Of a DNA stretch of 46,575 bases, positions 35,401 through 43,027 are shown in pieces. The position numbers and the translations under genes were made by a program. Below the pieces are notes generated by a model. That model was not told where the DNA came from. It searched no databases and worked only from the letters and a program-made list of their open reading frames with translations. The stretch is from Candidatus Omnitrophota bacterium. Lineage in GTDB: Bacteria; Hinthialibacterota; Hinthialibacteria; Hinthialibacterales; Hinthialibacteraceae. Within the stretch, counting starts at the first letter, position 1; the number at the start of each line of letters is the position of its first letter. Location of the stretch: assembly GCA_003598175.1 (NCBI GenBank), contig QZKN01000184.1, forward strand, positions 1 to 46,575. Reading direction: 5' to 3'.

Positions 35401-38400
35401 ACAACTGGGGTTATGGCTATGTCCAAAACAGCTTGGTATCAGGCTCCGCCGTGTTGCTATACGCCACGGATGAGAGGAAGAATGATACCCAATCTGCGAA
35501 TCTAAGATCATCTCGTCTGGAAATCGATAAGGATGGGCCGTATATCGCAAAGGATAACTTCGTAAGTCAAACTACGTTGGAAGGTGTGAATGCACTGAAT
35601 GAAAATTCAGCCATATTGAATGGTAATCAAGTCAACTTCTTACCATCAAGTTGGTTGGTTTATGCTGCCACGTTCGTTGTCGACGGTACGGAAGATGTCC
35701 ACTTCAGGAACTTCAACTTGGATTGGAGTGGCGCATTCGAAACCGATACCAACCGCTTCGTCCGTAGCGGCGGCAGTTTGGTCAATTATTGGGGACGGAA
35801 ATTCGTCGTTGAATCCTGCACAAGAAGCATTATTTTCGTCACCAATGCAGTGCAAATTGATTCGAATGCTTCGCCCAGCACACAAAAGAGAGTGTGGATG
35901 TATGTGTACGATGCGTTCGGAAATGAAACAAAGAAAGAAGGTCGCGATATAGCCATTAACGCTAGAGGCCCACGAGCGGTGGAAGTAACGTTGACCGTAA
36001 ATGGAATCTCCGAAGTTACGGCTGGCAGCGCTTCCAACTTGGGAATTGGAAATCGTTCCGATACGTCATCGGCGCAGTTTGAATTCGCCATGGGTGATAG
36101 ACTTGTGGTGGATGCGTTGGTCACTACAATTAACGGTGAAGCGCCGGATACGATCTTCATGGATGCAAGCGATCTCTATCCACCGAAGCTCAACGTATTA
36201 ACGAATGAATTGATTCCGAGTGCGACCGAGTTGAGCGCACAAGGGACGATTCATGCCAGGTGGGATACGATTGCCTATGACTATACAGGAACGGTTGTAG
36301 GACAAGCGGCAGGTTTGGCCGGTGTGGCGCGTGATGCAAGCCGATGGTTTGCAGATCAAAGTGTTTTACGAACTTTGGTTAACAATAATGCGCCAGTGCC
36401 CGGACATCCATTGCCTGGTATTGCAACCCAGGGTAATTACGCAGGTGATGTTGTATTCAACGGCCCTATCGTCGGTATTACTCCGGCCACTTACGTTGAT
36501 GTACAACCTGCTCAACTCTCTGGTGCGCAAGGCTGGAATCAAGCAAGCGTGGCACAATCAATCAGTACACTCCAAGGTCTACCGTATATTCAAGTCCAAA
36601 ATGGCGCAGCGGCGAAGAGAGTTGCATGGGTTACGGTATTTGTTTATGACAATGACTCTCTCTTCCCGGCAGAACAAACGTTGTCAGCGTTGTTTACCGT
36701 TGATGCATCTCCGCCTTTGGTTTCCTTCGAGATACCAGCGGCAGACATCGTTAGAAAATACGCTGCCATGACGACTGAATTTGTTACCATTCCAGGTAGC
36801 GCTAGAATTGGTTATCCGAGTGCGCCGAACATTGCCGGAATCGCAACGATACCAAATCGCGTGCGTGAAGGTGATACGGTAAAGGTAATCGTCGATGTCA
36901 CCAACCAGTTGATCAACGGCGCCGGAAACGATGATTTCCGTGGATTGCCAGGTTTATCAAGAAGTTCGTCGAATATGTTCGATATCGATGTAAATAGCAC
37001 CGTCCTGAACGTGACCGCAGACTTCAAAGACTTAAATCCATCGTTAGATAACGTGTTCGCGGTTCAAGGACAAACAGGAATCATCCCGACGACGTTGGAT
37101 GTAACGCATCGAACGGAACTTCCTTCGTTGATTCGCGCTACCTATCAGGTACCGATTGCAAATTCAGTGGGAGTAACTTCTACGACATCCAGAGATCCGC
37201 GAAGCGTAACTCCGACAGTGATGGATGATGCAGGTAATGTGCCGCATAACAACGTCTTTGATAACCGAATCAAACGACAAATTACACCCAATCTTGCGGT
37301 TGATAATGCTCCTCCGTCCATCAGCGGTTCTTTGGATGTAGTGATTCAAAGATTGCCGGAAGGTTCAGCGTTTGGAGCCGTAAGTCCTGCGGGCGCTCCG
37401 TTGGGTGAAGGCGCGGTTGTGCCTGGCGGTTCGTCGATTGTTGCTGGAACAGTGTTAAGAATTACTGCAACAGTTACGGATCAGGTTGATAGTCCTATCG
37501 ATGTGTTAAGAAATCCAAACTACGGATTTGTATCGATGGATGCGAGTGGAATCAATTTGAATGTGGTTCCAAGAGCCACTGACCTTGCCGTATCCGATGT
37601 GGTGTTGGATATTTCAAGAGCGCAATTGTCAGGACCCGATTCCGTTGCGATTCCGTTCCTCGTACAGATTCCATCCACGGAAGGTGGAATAAGCACCCCA
37701 TCATTCCGATTCATTGTAAACGCAACCGATACGGTTGGTAATATGGATAGCAAACAATCCAATGCATCCTTCTCTTATGATGCAAAACCAACTGTAACTG
37801 TGACATACAATAACGCAGTATTGGATACGGAAGCGAAGAGAACCCTAACACTGGATGCCGGTGGAACCTATACATTAAGCGCCGCCGGATTTGATGTGGG
37901 TGGTGTTACATCCATTCGTTGGATTGTTCCTGGATCCGCTGTAACAACGACCGTATTCTCGACGTCTCCAGCGACGGAAAACCTTATCCGTGAGGACTTG
38001 TTTAATCCTCAGCGTCTCAACCTTGATCTGCTGATTCAGCCGAATATCGATCCGGCAGGTCCGTTCGTATTTGCCGCAACCGCCGGTGTGATTGATACTC
38101 TGAACAATGAAGTGTTCAGTGGACAACATATCCTTAATATCAATCAACCTGCATTGTTCGCCGCTGAATTTGTCGCGGTTGAAACCAATTCCGCCGGTGT
38201 TGTGGTGGAAGGCGTCACCCAATTCCTCACCGCGATGCTGGATACGGAAACTACATTGCATCCGGCTGATGCCGATGTCAGAGAAGTAACGATTCCTGAA
38301 GGTTCGACATTGGTGGTGGATGTTGTGGCGTCTGACGCAAACGGCGATCCGATAACAATGGCCGCATCGGGTTCTGCGCTCACGGCTACAAACATTCAAT

Positions 38401-40643
38401 CTTCTGCGTTTGAACCTGTATCGAACGGCTTGTATCGTTACACATTCGTTCCAGGATACCAGGCGGTAACCGGTTTGGTCGAATCCACTTCATTTGAATT
38501 GGATGTCACCGCCACGGATGGTAAACATGCAGGAATGGATAATGTTTGCCTGTTAGTGAATGTAACCGCACAACCGGCAACGCCAACTGTCAACATCGTT
38601 TCTGTGAGTGTGGCAGATGTTGTTCAACCGGGCGTTGGAAATGCAGGGAACGTAAATGTGAAAGAATTGCAAAAGTTGCAGGTGGTTGTACATGGAGCAG
38701 ATGCTGGTTTGGATGATGTAACGATTGATGTGTCCGCTCCGGCTTCTGTGCTCTCTTCACCTGATTACAGCGTCGCATCCGTATCCGCGAATGGAGTTGT
38801 GGATGCAACAATTACATTCACACCGGATGTAAACTTCTCCGATCTGCCATCACTGAACAATCCGGATGATCCGTTTGTCTTTACATTCACAGTTACGAAT
38901 GTTCCGGATGTAGGAACACCGGTTGCAGGATCAACAACGTTGAATGTCGATGTGATCAATGAAAGCCAACCGCCGCAAATAACGACGACTGTGAGCGTGA
39001 ATGTCGGCGCTGCTGCAACGATTGCTAATAATGGAATTGTGAATATTGCTGGATCCAATACAGTTGTATTCAAATTCAAAGCAGCCGATCCGGATGGCGA
39101 TTCAGTCCTCTTCCCGACGGTAACGTTGTTGAATGCGGATGATTACACCTATTCGTACACGGTAACGAACATTCAGGCGACATTTGCGGAAGCGCAGTTG
39201 ACCATGAATGCGCCGGCATCCGTTGCTCCGGAAAACGTAACAGCAACAGTGATATTCAGCGCAACGGATACGTCAACGCCGCCTAAATCCGATTTTGCGA
39301 CATATTATGTGGTGATGACTACCGTGACGCCGCCTGTTGTCGTGGATATCGATGAAATCGTATTCGCAGCCGGTCAGGGTGGACAAACATCCGTCAACGT
39401 ACGGAACTTCGATCCGAATGGCGCAGTGCCGATCAACGGTAACCTCAGAGGATTCCGAGGCGAGCCGATTGCATTTGCAGAAAAAATCGGCGGCGGTTTG
39501 AATCGCGCTTCCTTCGTGTCTGTAGGCGATCTTGATATGGACGGTCAGCTGGATATCGTAACGACTCTCGGACCGGTCATTGAAGCAGCGACGCTGCCGA
39601 ATATCGTTATCCCGAGAGATGGCGTCACGAAGATTGGAGTTTCTCACCCGTTCAATGCCTTCCCGTTTGATTACACGGGTGAGGATACTCGACCTGTCGT
39701 CCATAATTATGGTGGCCTGAGAACAGCGATTGGTAACTTTATTGGCTCATCGGTCAATCAAATTGCAGTCGCGCAAGGTATTGGCGGAAAACAAATCATT
39801 CGCTTGTGGCAATATACTGGACTGCCAGCTCCGAATGGATACAAGCTGGTTGGTCAAATCCAGGGATTGTTAGGAGCAGAGTGGGCTGCAAATGCCAACG
39901 GTGCAATAAATATTGCAGCGGCTGATCTGGATAATGATGGTGTGGACGAACTCTTGGTTGCGCAAAGCTACAGTGCAACATCGAACACAACCTTCAATAT
40001 CGTGAACTTCGTGCAGATAGGTGATGCCGGAGTCGCAGCCAATACCATAGCCGGCGAGGCAAGTCGTGTTGCATCACTCCGTGGTTTCCACAATGATCGT
40101 TTCCGTGGAAACGGCGGTATCGATATTGATGTAGCGGATGTGAATGGTGACGGCAATTTCGAATTCGTGGTAGCCAGCACAGGCGATACCAAGAAACTCG
40201 CAGGCGATAACTTCATCAACCTGATCGGTGTTGTAGTTCCAGTGATTACAGATGGCGTAGTCACCGGAGTCGAATATAAGAATGGCTATGTCATGAACAT
40301 ATTCGATCCGGAAACAAATCCATCAGGCGCCATGAGATTGACGACCGGCGAATTTGACGGCGACTTGACAAATGGTGATGAATTGGCTCTAACAACGGGT
40401 GCAATTCTAGAAGTAGATGGTTTTGATGTGACAACCGTACTTCCGGCGCCAGTAAATAAGTACATCATCATCAAGGTTGCTTACAATGGTACTGCCTTCA
40501 CGGGTTGGAGCCGAGCAGTTCAAGGCGGTGTTCCGATTACGCCGAGTCAAGGCGTCCAGGTGTTTGCAGGCGCCTTTGCCCCGCCAAGCGGAGCGCTTGA
40601 TCTCGCGGCAGGTAATATCGATAAACTTCAGATTGGTAACTAA
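29418..40643 (+). CDS. Giant secreted modular surface protein (Ig-like modules plus FG-GAP repeats)
   Basis: 3741 residues. The Sec signal runs MRRAIVGKWMGISSFLFFVF to AVYAAED. The body is beta-rich and repetitive. From about 31436 to 37800 at least eleven modules of 145-260 residues are marked by a linker of the form (V/I)Dxxx(P)xV, such as VDASKPSVNL, IDATKPSVVS, VDVSKPEVTT, VDGQSPEFP, VDASPPLVSF and VDNAPPSISG, often preceded by ATD.AGN-like strands. These look like bacterial Ig-like domains. Cadherin-like segments follow, and the last ~370 residues carry FG-GAP-type calcium loops (DLDMDGQLD, DLDNDGVDE, DVNGDGNFE). I see no LPxTG, PEP-CTERM or autotransporter domain. An adhesin or matrix protein is the best guess. 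ATG 29418 has AAAAGGAG upstream; ATG 29292 would bury the signal. Confidence 0.85.
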   Translation: MRRAIVGKWMGISSFLFFVFAFATLFSSSAVYAAEDMSFRTMEFDFYRQGQQDSVLAGRMRSATAILAATDTDSDFYGGDRGHIKGDGKLISNTGIGNFLVNGSRTIKTGSGNSLMSRPVIANIQTGDPLILVALIEDVTASVVSGLQTGSISPTNNDIINQVTADFSAELFSGSTSPSIYAGVHPTYVTGVGFSAASYGLAKVNNDATTVVVIWEVPSLVVAATDAAISRLSLSATLGINLGGKASHIARSNLVGVETNSSGPQLVATQWANSLAITGVTDTVTKVMFEGVAPADAFAGVTTHYAIPVAHVGTDGSPRVPTNTALARNVRGEDLLHMKFHVDPRADFDGEPDEYFGASSDPLVLSATGSGLLEGSKSYGSVAYVRSTLTSNDTAVFTADAALPAAAKEIIPINSSSRNDGKRIFNFNEISAGAGIVHVSAQIAANVVTSGSFSTFLSELYIADDVRNVTFGYTVGAVDTSALFISDLTMRDELGVEFGEIGGATDYYDEAVVAFDILTGGERPDLYQNWLNISVDPRLGAGGTFTSAGGLITFRAPDADYPGVILSASEGPATVKNIPSGNVNGVSAIMRINNDLIVSDRTAYVIASVSDDARNPAKIYVSDSDGGYGSRNTTAAGATVVNATLDSRRYDSYSKTSTDPLIALKIDNSTVSIDNLSPVVLDATLSVLRMPVSYWNDTTNTSDTATTRFNLIRNATEVKEAPVNFEVANGIYNVTKGTVASGVNLPGIKNAQNGSPVRLVIRFRPTIEASKALDVDHLLTGATGLSDAAFKTYFQQKFKVEIVSPQLVGWSTGGAGVLPSGWTLDSVTIHTTVGADNVGWATYINETGLPKITRQAIENTLTSDQLKTAIGQLNPNGIALSVTGVSVFITIADNTINYPDSSGANVKSSNTLIVDASKPSVNLIPLPIASDGVMDATLFAGGLGRPASTVLLITNTANADLATIRTRTGFDEDVDSVALLGLTRNATGFINNAPYAVNNAADLVKQTVAPEVQAGYMIIISATFEEEDHADSEFGPQHFTTWKGGTAGTVTESTAFFPYLITLGDATATHVINAASTTYGREFKTIAADFSDFITNAKDVLPDASSVIGGGSVSKPGSESIIAATWFYLIRSEDPLNTSIASNSIRYVTLTTRDLSGNVSAVGIPVATGSFVKPTPEIWVYQIYGRKRAEHLDGAVVQRSSSHPLGTSSAAFTISAATTNINDTTLLIVTRVTNAHLTTTNPIQADLSQFGLGTINPVASNAVSANGQVITIANATAGSVAWATFETNKLTASTFGAGKKAIIYATGVTFGVGNVEAAPISADRQAPTTVVGKFTTGNVRSAAGTLGFRELPHISGDTLDDGLARPGQQLQIEGGVKLDAQDQANISSLTVKADLSKFGITELRNASVTKQAVATVGDAAEFPSLIAGDPVLWATWTFSVPGTPPNLTANAVLWATDAAANDSSVQNLNIQIDATKPSVVSNVLSASVAINLVTDTFGTQFVGGSIPTDYPWFIVGKRPTPATIYSPTAIVKQGDKVRVEAIFNVNDSVFTSLTTTANFSDISGNSSVSPITTKAQAGLYYATWEEVVAGDTVVKTKDNAVVTITATDPAGEAVSNDERVSVPIIVDVSKPEVTTVVKYFKNNVAISGTVNPRDLNAAWTGQNGWATASIVVDATYTDAGITKGYAGSVLVSLARKAGLNLDTQHLLTSSVNPAVLGGWLSINGENFTPVGIADSKIMLPSLWVIIGDGPTVWGGDFSYRAPDGTAGFVSRASTANQVRQSTNTHVIAYYGTNPYETITNEQSGYRIKTDIGVASAKFVARVTDSIGNMGSVNSTAIKVDGQSPEFPAAKTVAGATLDISSARTLQPYVDYIPAFYSASGLILRPTRVGIGSWLQTELYIKERPTWNDKVLVEIDTTDNLGNNNQFAGQNFSVLPINNVSPTNALTKGNRFQFEVVPAINPQPVTVEFQMSTNRDNLDGSWPITANNTGNNDRTYNWGYGYVQNSLVSGSAVLLYATDERKNDTQSANLRSSRLEIDKDGPYIAKDNFVSQTTLEGVNALNENSAILNGNQVNFLPSSWLVYAATFVVDGTEDVHFRNFNLDWSGAFETDTNRFVRSGGSLVNYWGRKFVVESCTRSIIFVTNAVQIDSNASPSTQKRVWMYVYDAFGNETKKEGRDIAINARGPRAVEVTLTVNGISEVTAGSASNLGIGNRSDTSSAQFEFAMGDRLVVDALVTTINGEAPDTIFMDASDLYPPKLNVLTNELIPSATELSAQGTIHARWDTIAYDYTGTVVGQAAGLAGVARDASRWFADQSVLRTLVNNNAPVPGHPLPGIATQGNYAGDVVFNGPIVGITPATYVDVQPAQLSGAQGWNQASVAQSISTLQGLPYIQVQNGAAAKRVAWVTVFVYDNDSLFPAEQTLSALFTVDASPPLVSFEIPAADIVRKYAAMTTEFVTIPGSARIGYPSAPNIAGIATIPNRVREGDTVKVIVDVTNQLINGAGNDDFRGLPGLSRSSSNMFDIDVNSTVLNVTADFKDLNPSLDNVFAVQGQTGIIPTTLDVTHRTELPSLIRATYQVPIANSVGVTSTTSRDPRSVTPTVMDDAGNVPHNNVFDNRIKRQITPNLAVDNAPPSISGSLDVVIQRLPEGSAFGAVSPAGAPLGEGAVVPGGSSIVAGTVLRITATVTDQVDSPIDVLRNPNYGFVSMDASGINLNVVPRATDLAVSDVVLDISRAQLSGPDSVAIPFLVQIPSTEGGISTPSFRFIVNATDTVGNMDSKQSNASFSYDAKPTVTVTYNNAVLDTEAKRTLTLDAGGTYTLSAAGFDVGGVTSIRWIVPGSAVTTTVFSTSPATENLIREDLFNPQRLNLDLLIQPNIDPAGPFVFAATAGVIDTLNNEVFSGQHILNINQPALFAAEFVAVETNSAGVVVEGVTQFLTAMLDTETTLHPADADVREVTIPEGSTLVVDVVASDANGDPITMAASGSALTATNIQSSAFEPVSNGLYRYTFVPGYQAVTGLVESTSFELDVTATDGKHAGMDNVCLLVNVTAQPATPTVNIVSVSVADVVQPGVGNAGNVNVKELQKLQVVVHGADAGLDDVTIDVSAPASVLSSPDYSVASVSANGVVDATITFTPDVNFSDLPSLNNPDDPFVFTFTVTNVPDVGTPVAGSTTLNVDVINESQPPQITTTVSVNVGAAATIANNGIVNIAGSNTVVFKFKAADPDGDSVLFPTVTLLNADDYTYSYTVTNIQATFAEAQLTMNAPASVAPENVTATVIFSATDTSTPPKSDFATYYVVMTTVTPPVVVDIDEIVFAAGQGGQTSVNVRNFDPNGAVPINGNLRGFRGEPIAFAEKIGGGLNRASFVSVGDLDMDGQLDIVTTLGPVIEAATLPNIVIPRDGVTKIGVSHPFNAFPFDYTGEDTRPVVHNYGGLRTAIGNFIGSSVNQIAVAQGIGGKQIIRLWQYTGLPAPNGYKLVGQIQGLLGAEWAANANGAINIAAADLDNDGVDELLVAQSYSATSNTTFNIVNFVQIGDAGVAANTIAGEASRVASLRGFHNDRFRGNGGIDIDVADVNGDGNFEFVVASTGDTKKLAGDNFINLIGVVVPVITDGVVTGVEYKNGYVMNIFDPETNPSGAMRLTTGEFDGDLTNGDELALTTGAILEVDGFDVTTVLPAPVNKYIIIKVAYNGTAFTGWSRAVQGGVPITPSQGVQVFAGAFAPPSGALDLAAGNIDKLQIGN

Positions 40644-40668
40644 ACCAATCCTGGAAAGTTGGTAAAAA

Positions 40669-40701
40669 GGGCGGGGTTCATCGAACCCCGCCCATTTTCT
40701 T
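40669..40701 (+). terminator. Intrinsic terminator after the giant gene
   Basis: GGGCGGGGTTC (40669-40679) and GAACCCCGCCC (40683-40693) form a perfect 11-bp stem with a 3-base loop, followed by ATTTTCTT. It ends only 17 bases before the next start codon. Confidence 0.85.
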
Positions 40702-40718
40702 GAAAGAAAAGAAATAAT

Positions 40719-42959
40719 ATGATAAAAAAAATAAAATATGGTTTTCTTTCGTTCATTCTTCCGTTTCTAATGATTTCATGTGGACAAAAAACGGATTCAA
40801 TCATTGAAATCAATCAAGATAAAAAGAACATTGTGCTCGGAAATGAATTGGATTTGCTCTTTTTGTTGGATAAAGCAGAAATCCTTGCAGAACAAACCAA
40901 TTATGTTTCACCGACGTTTGAAACGTTGAATGATGAATCCTATTGGGGAATTTTTCAACATTCCACAAGTTCGATTATTTATAAAAATTTATATATCGGC
41001 AAGAATTCGAAGATGGATTTTTTTGTAGGGATGCGAGAAAAAACCTGGGATCAATGTGCAGATGGAGTTGTATTTCAAATTTTAGCCAAATTCGATGGAA
41101 ATAAAGAAATCGTGATCTTCGAAAAATTAGTAGACCCTTTGCATAACAAAGAAGACAGGAAATGGCAAAACGTATCCATTCCTCTTGAAAAATGTGAAGA
41201 GAAAATTGTAGATCTGATTTTTAAGATACTACCGGGACACCAAAACAATCTTGCATACGATTGGGCGTTGTGGGGAAGACCGGTAATTCAATCCGATGGG
41301 AAACAATATAATAGTAATAAAATGCAAAAAGAGAAGAAGACAAATGTAATATTGATAACTTTGGATACCGTGCGAAAGGATTATATCGGCTGCTATGGAA
41401 ATGATTGGATACAAACAAAACATATCGACGAAATGGCTCAAAAAGGCGTTCTTTTTAAAAATGCCTATTCCGCTGCCTACACCACCAATCCGTCTCATGC
41501 GTCAATTTTGACTTCGTTGATGCCGTTCGAACACGGTGTGATTGGTAATGATTATAATTTAGCCCATTCGATTCCGCGTTTACCACAAATCTTAAAAGAA
41601 GAAAAATACGTCACCGGCGCGTTCGTCAGCGTATATCATCTCGACAAACAAAATTCCGGAATGAGCTTGTGGTTTGATCATTACGATGAAGTTCCAAAAA
41701 AATGGCCGGAAGAATTCGGCAGTATGACCTACAATCTAACCCGAAGCGCATCCACGGTAACCAGCGCGGCGATAGATTGGCTGGAAAAAATATATGAGGA
41801 AAATTTCTTCTTGTGGATCCATTATTATGATCCCCATTCCCCTTATATCGCCGAAGGGAACTATCATCGCATGTATTACCAAGGCGATCCAAGAAGCGAT
41901 ACGCACACATCGATGCAGAATGTGAAATTCAATCTGAGCTGGGACGTTAACTTATTGGATTGGATTCATTCATATAATGATCTCGAATACTTTAAAAAAG
42001 AATATGGATCGGAAATAACGATGACGGATGATCAAATCGGACGTTTGGTGAATGCGTTGAAACGAATGGATTTGTACGAGAATACCCTCATCGTGTTGAC
42101 GGCGGATCATGGAGAAAGTTTTGGCGAGCATAACTTGTACTTCGATCATTGGACCAATTTCAATACGGACATTCACGTCCCTTTGATCATTTCCTATCCA
42201 CCGATGATTCCACAGGGAGTGGAAGTCGAAGCCATCGCGTCGGGAATCGATATTGCGCCCACGATTCTCGATATGCTTGAAATAAACGATAATTTTCTGG
42301 CGAAAAACACATTTCAAGGCAAGTCTTTACGACCTTATTGGGAAAGCAAAGAAGTGACGGAAAATCGGATCCTTACATCCGATGGCTTATTTTATAAAGA
42401 TATCGCCGCCTGGAATGAACGGTATAAACTGATTTGGGATTTGTATACCACCGGCGCGCATGATGATTTTATACAAAAAGAGGATCGCATAACCGTGTAT
42501 GACATTGTAAACGATCCGCAAGAGCAAAATCCGATCGGTTGTTTTTTATGGTTGGAAAAAATGGTGGATCACGATCCGGCGATGGCGGCATTCGCGATCA
42601 ATAAGAGCGATCCGTTTAACGTGCAAATCAGCAAACGATTTCTTCGCATCAAATTTCGAGTAGAGAAAAAGAAGATTCCATCCGTCGATGAACTCCAATC
42701 GTGGTTTCTTGCAGACAATGACTACGCTTATATCATTCCCGAAAAAGCCAACGACGAAAGATTTTACAAAATCGTTATTGAAATCATGGAAAAATTGAAA
42801 CTCTGCGCAAATCCGCAACCGTTAAAAGAACGTTTAAAGAGTATTTACGATGTGAACGCAATGGATGATGCGGACTTCGAAAGTATGCAGATTACCGATC
42901 CGAAATATCAGGAAGCGCTGCAAGGGAACCTCTATACGGCGCCGGAAATTCGTAAATGA
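40719..42959 (+). CDS. Sulfatase/alkaline-phosphatase-superfamily lipoprotein with atypical active site
   Basis: 746 residues. A lipoprotein signal ends LPFLMISCGQ (Cys21). Residues ~50-195 may form a jelly-roll binding domain. The catalytic domain starts near residue 208 with VILITLDTVRKDYIGCYG (metal-binding Asp216) and contains LTADHGESFGEHNLYFDHW (about 460-478). The position that is Cys or Ser in sulfatases (C/S-x-P-S-R) is Thr256 in TTNPSHASILTS, so no formylglycine can form. The protein is therefore more likely a phosphatase, phosphotransferase or uncharacterised hydrolase of the superfamily; threonine is the nucleophile in phosphoethanolamine transferases. It lies just after a terminator, so expression depends on read-through or a hidden promoter. 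Confidence 0.85.
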   Translation: MIKKIKYGFLSFILPFLMISCGQKTDSIIEINQDKKNIVLGNELDLLFLLDKAEILAEQTNYVSPTFETLNDESYWGIFQHSTSSIIYKNLYIGKNSKMDFFVGMREKTWDQCADGVVFQILAKFDGNKEIVIFEKLVDPLHNKEDRKWQNVSIPLEKCEEKIVDLIFKILPGHQNNLAYDWALWGRPVIQSDGKQYNSNKMQKEKKTNVILITLDTVRKDYIGCYGNDWIQTKHIDEMAQKGVLFKNAYSAAYTTNPSHASILTSLMPFEHGVIGNDYNLAHSIPRLPQILKEEKYVTGAFVSVYHLDKQNSGMSLWFDHYDEVPKKWPEEFGSMTYNLTRSASTVTSAAIDWLEKIYEENFFLWIHYYDPHSPYIAEGNYHRMYYQGDPRSDTHTSMQNVKFNLSWDVNLLDWIHSYNDLEYFKKEYGSEITMTDDQIGRLVNALKRMDLYENTLIVLTADHGESFGEHNLYFDHWTNFNTDIHVPLIISYPPMIPQGVEVEAIASGIDIAPTILDMLEINDNFLAKNTFQGKSLRPYWESKEVTENRILTSDGLFYKDIAAWNERYKLIWDLYTTGAHDDFIQKEDRITVYDIVNDPQEQNPIGCFLWLEKMVDHDPAMAAFAINKSDPFNVQISKRFLRIKFRVEKKKIPSVDELQSWFLADNDYAYIIPEKANDERFYKIVIEIMEKLKLCANPQPLKERLKSIYDVNAMDDADFESMQITDPKYQEALQGNLYTAPEIRK

Positions 42960-43027
42960 TATTGTTTGTCGTAAGCATTTCATTGTAGGATATGTGTGGA
43001 ATGTGAAGTTTTTTTTCTCTACCCATC

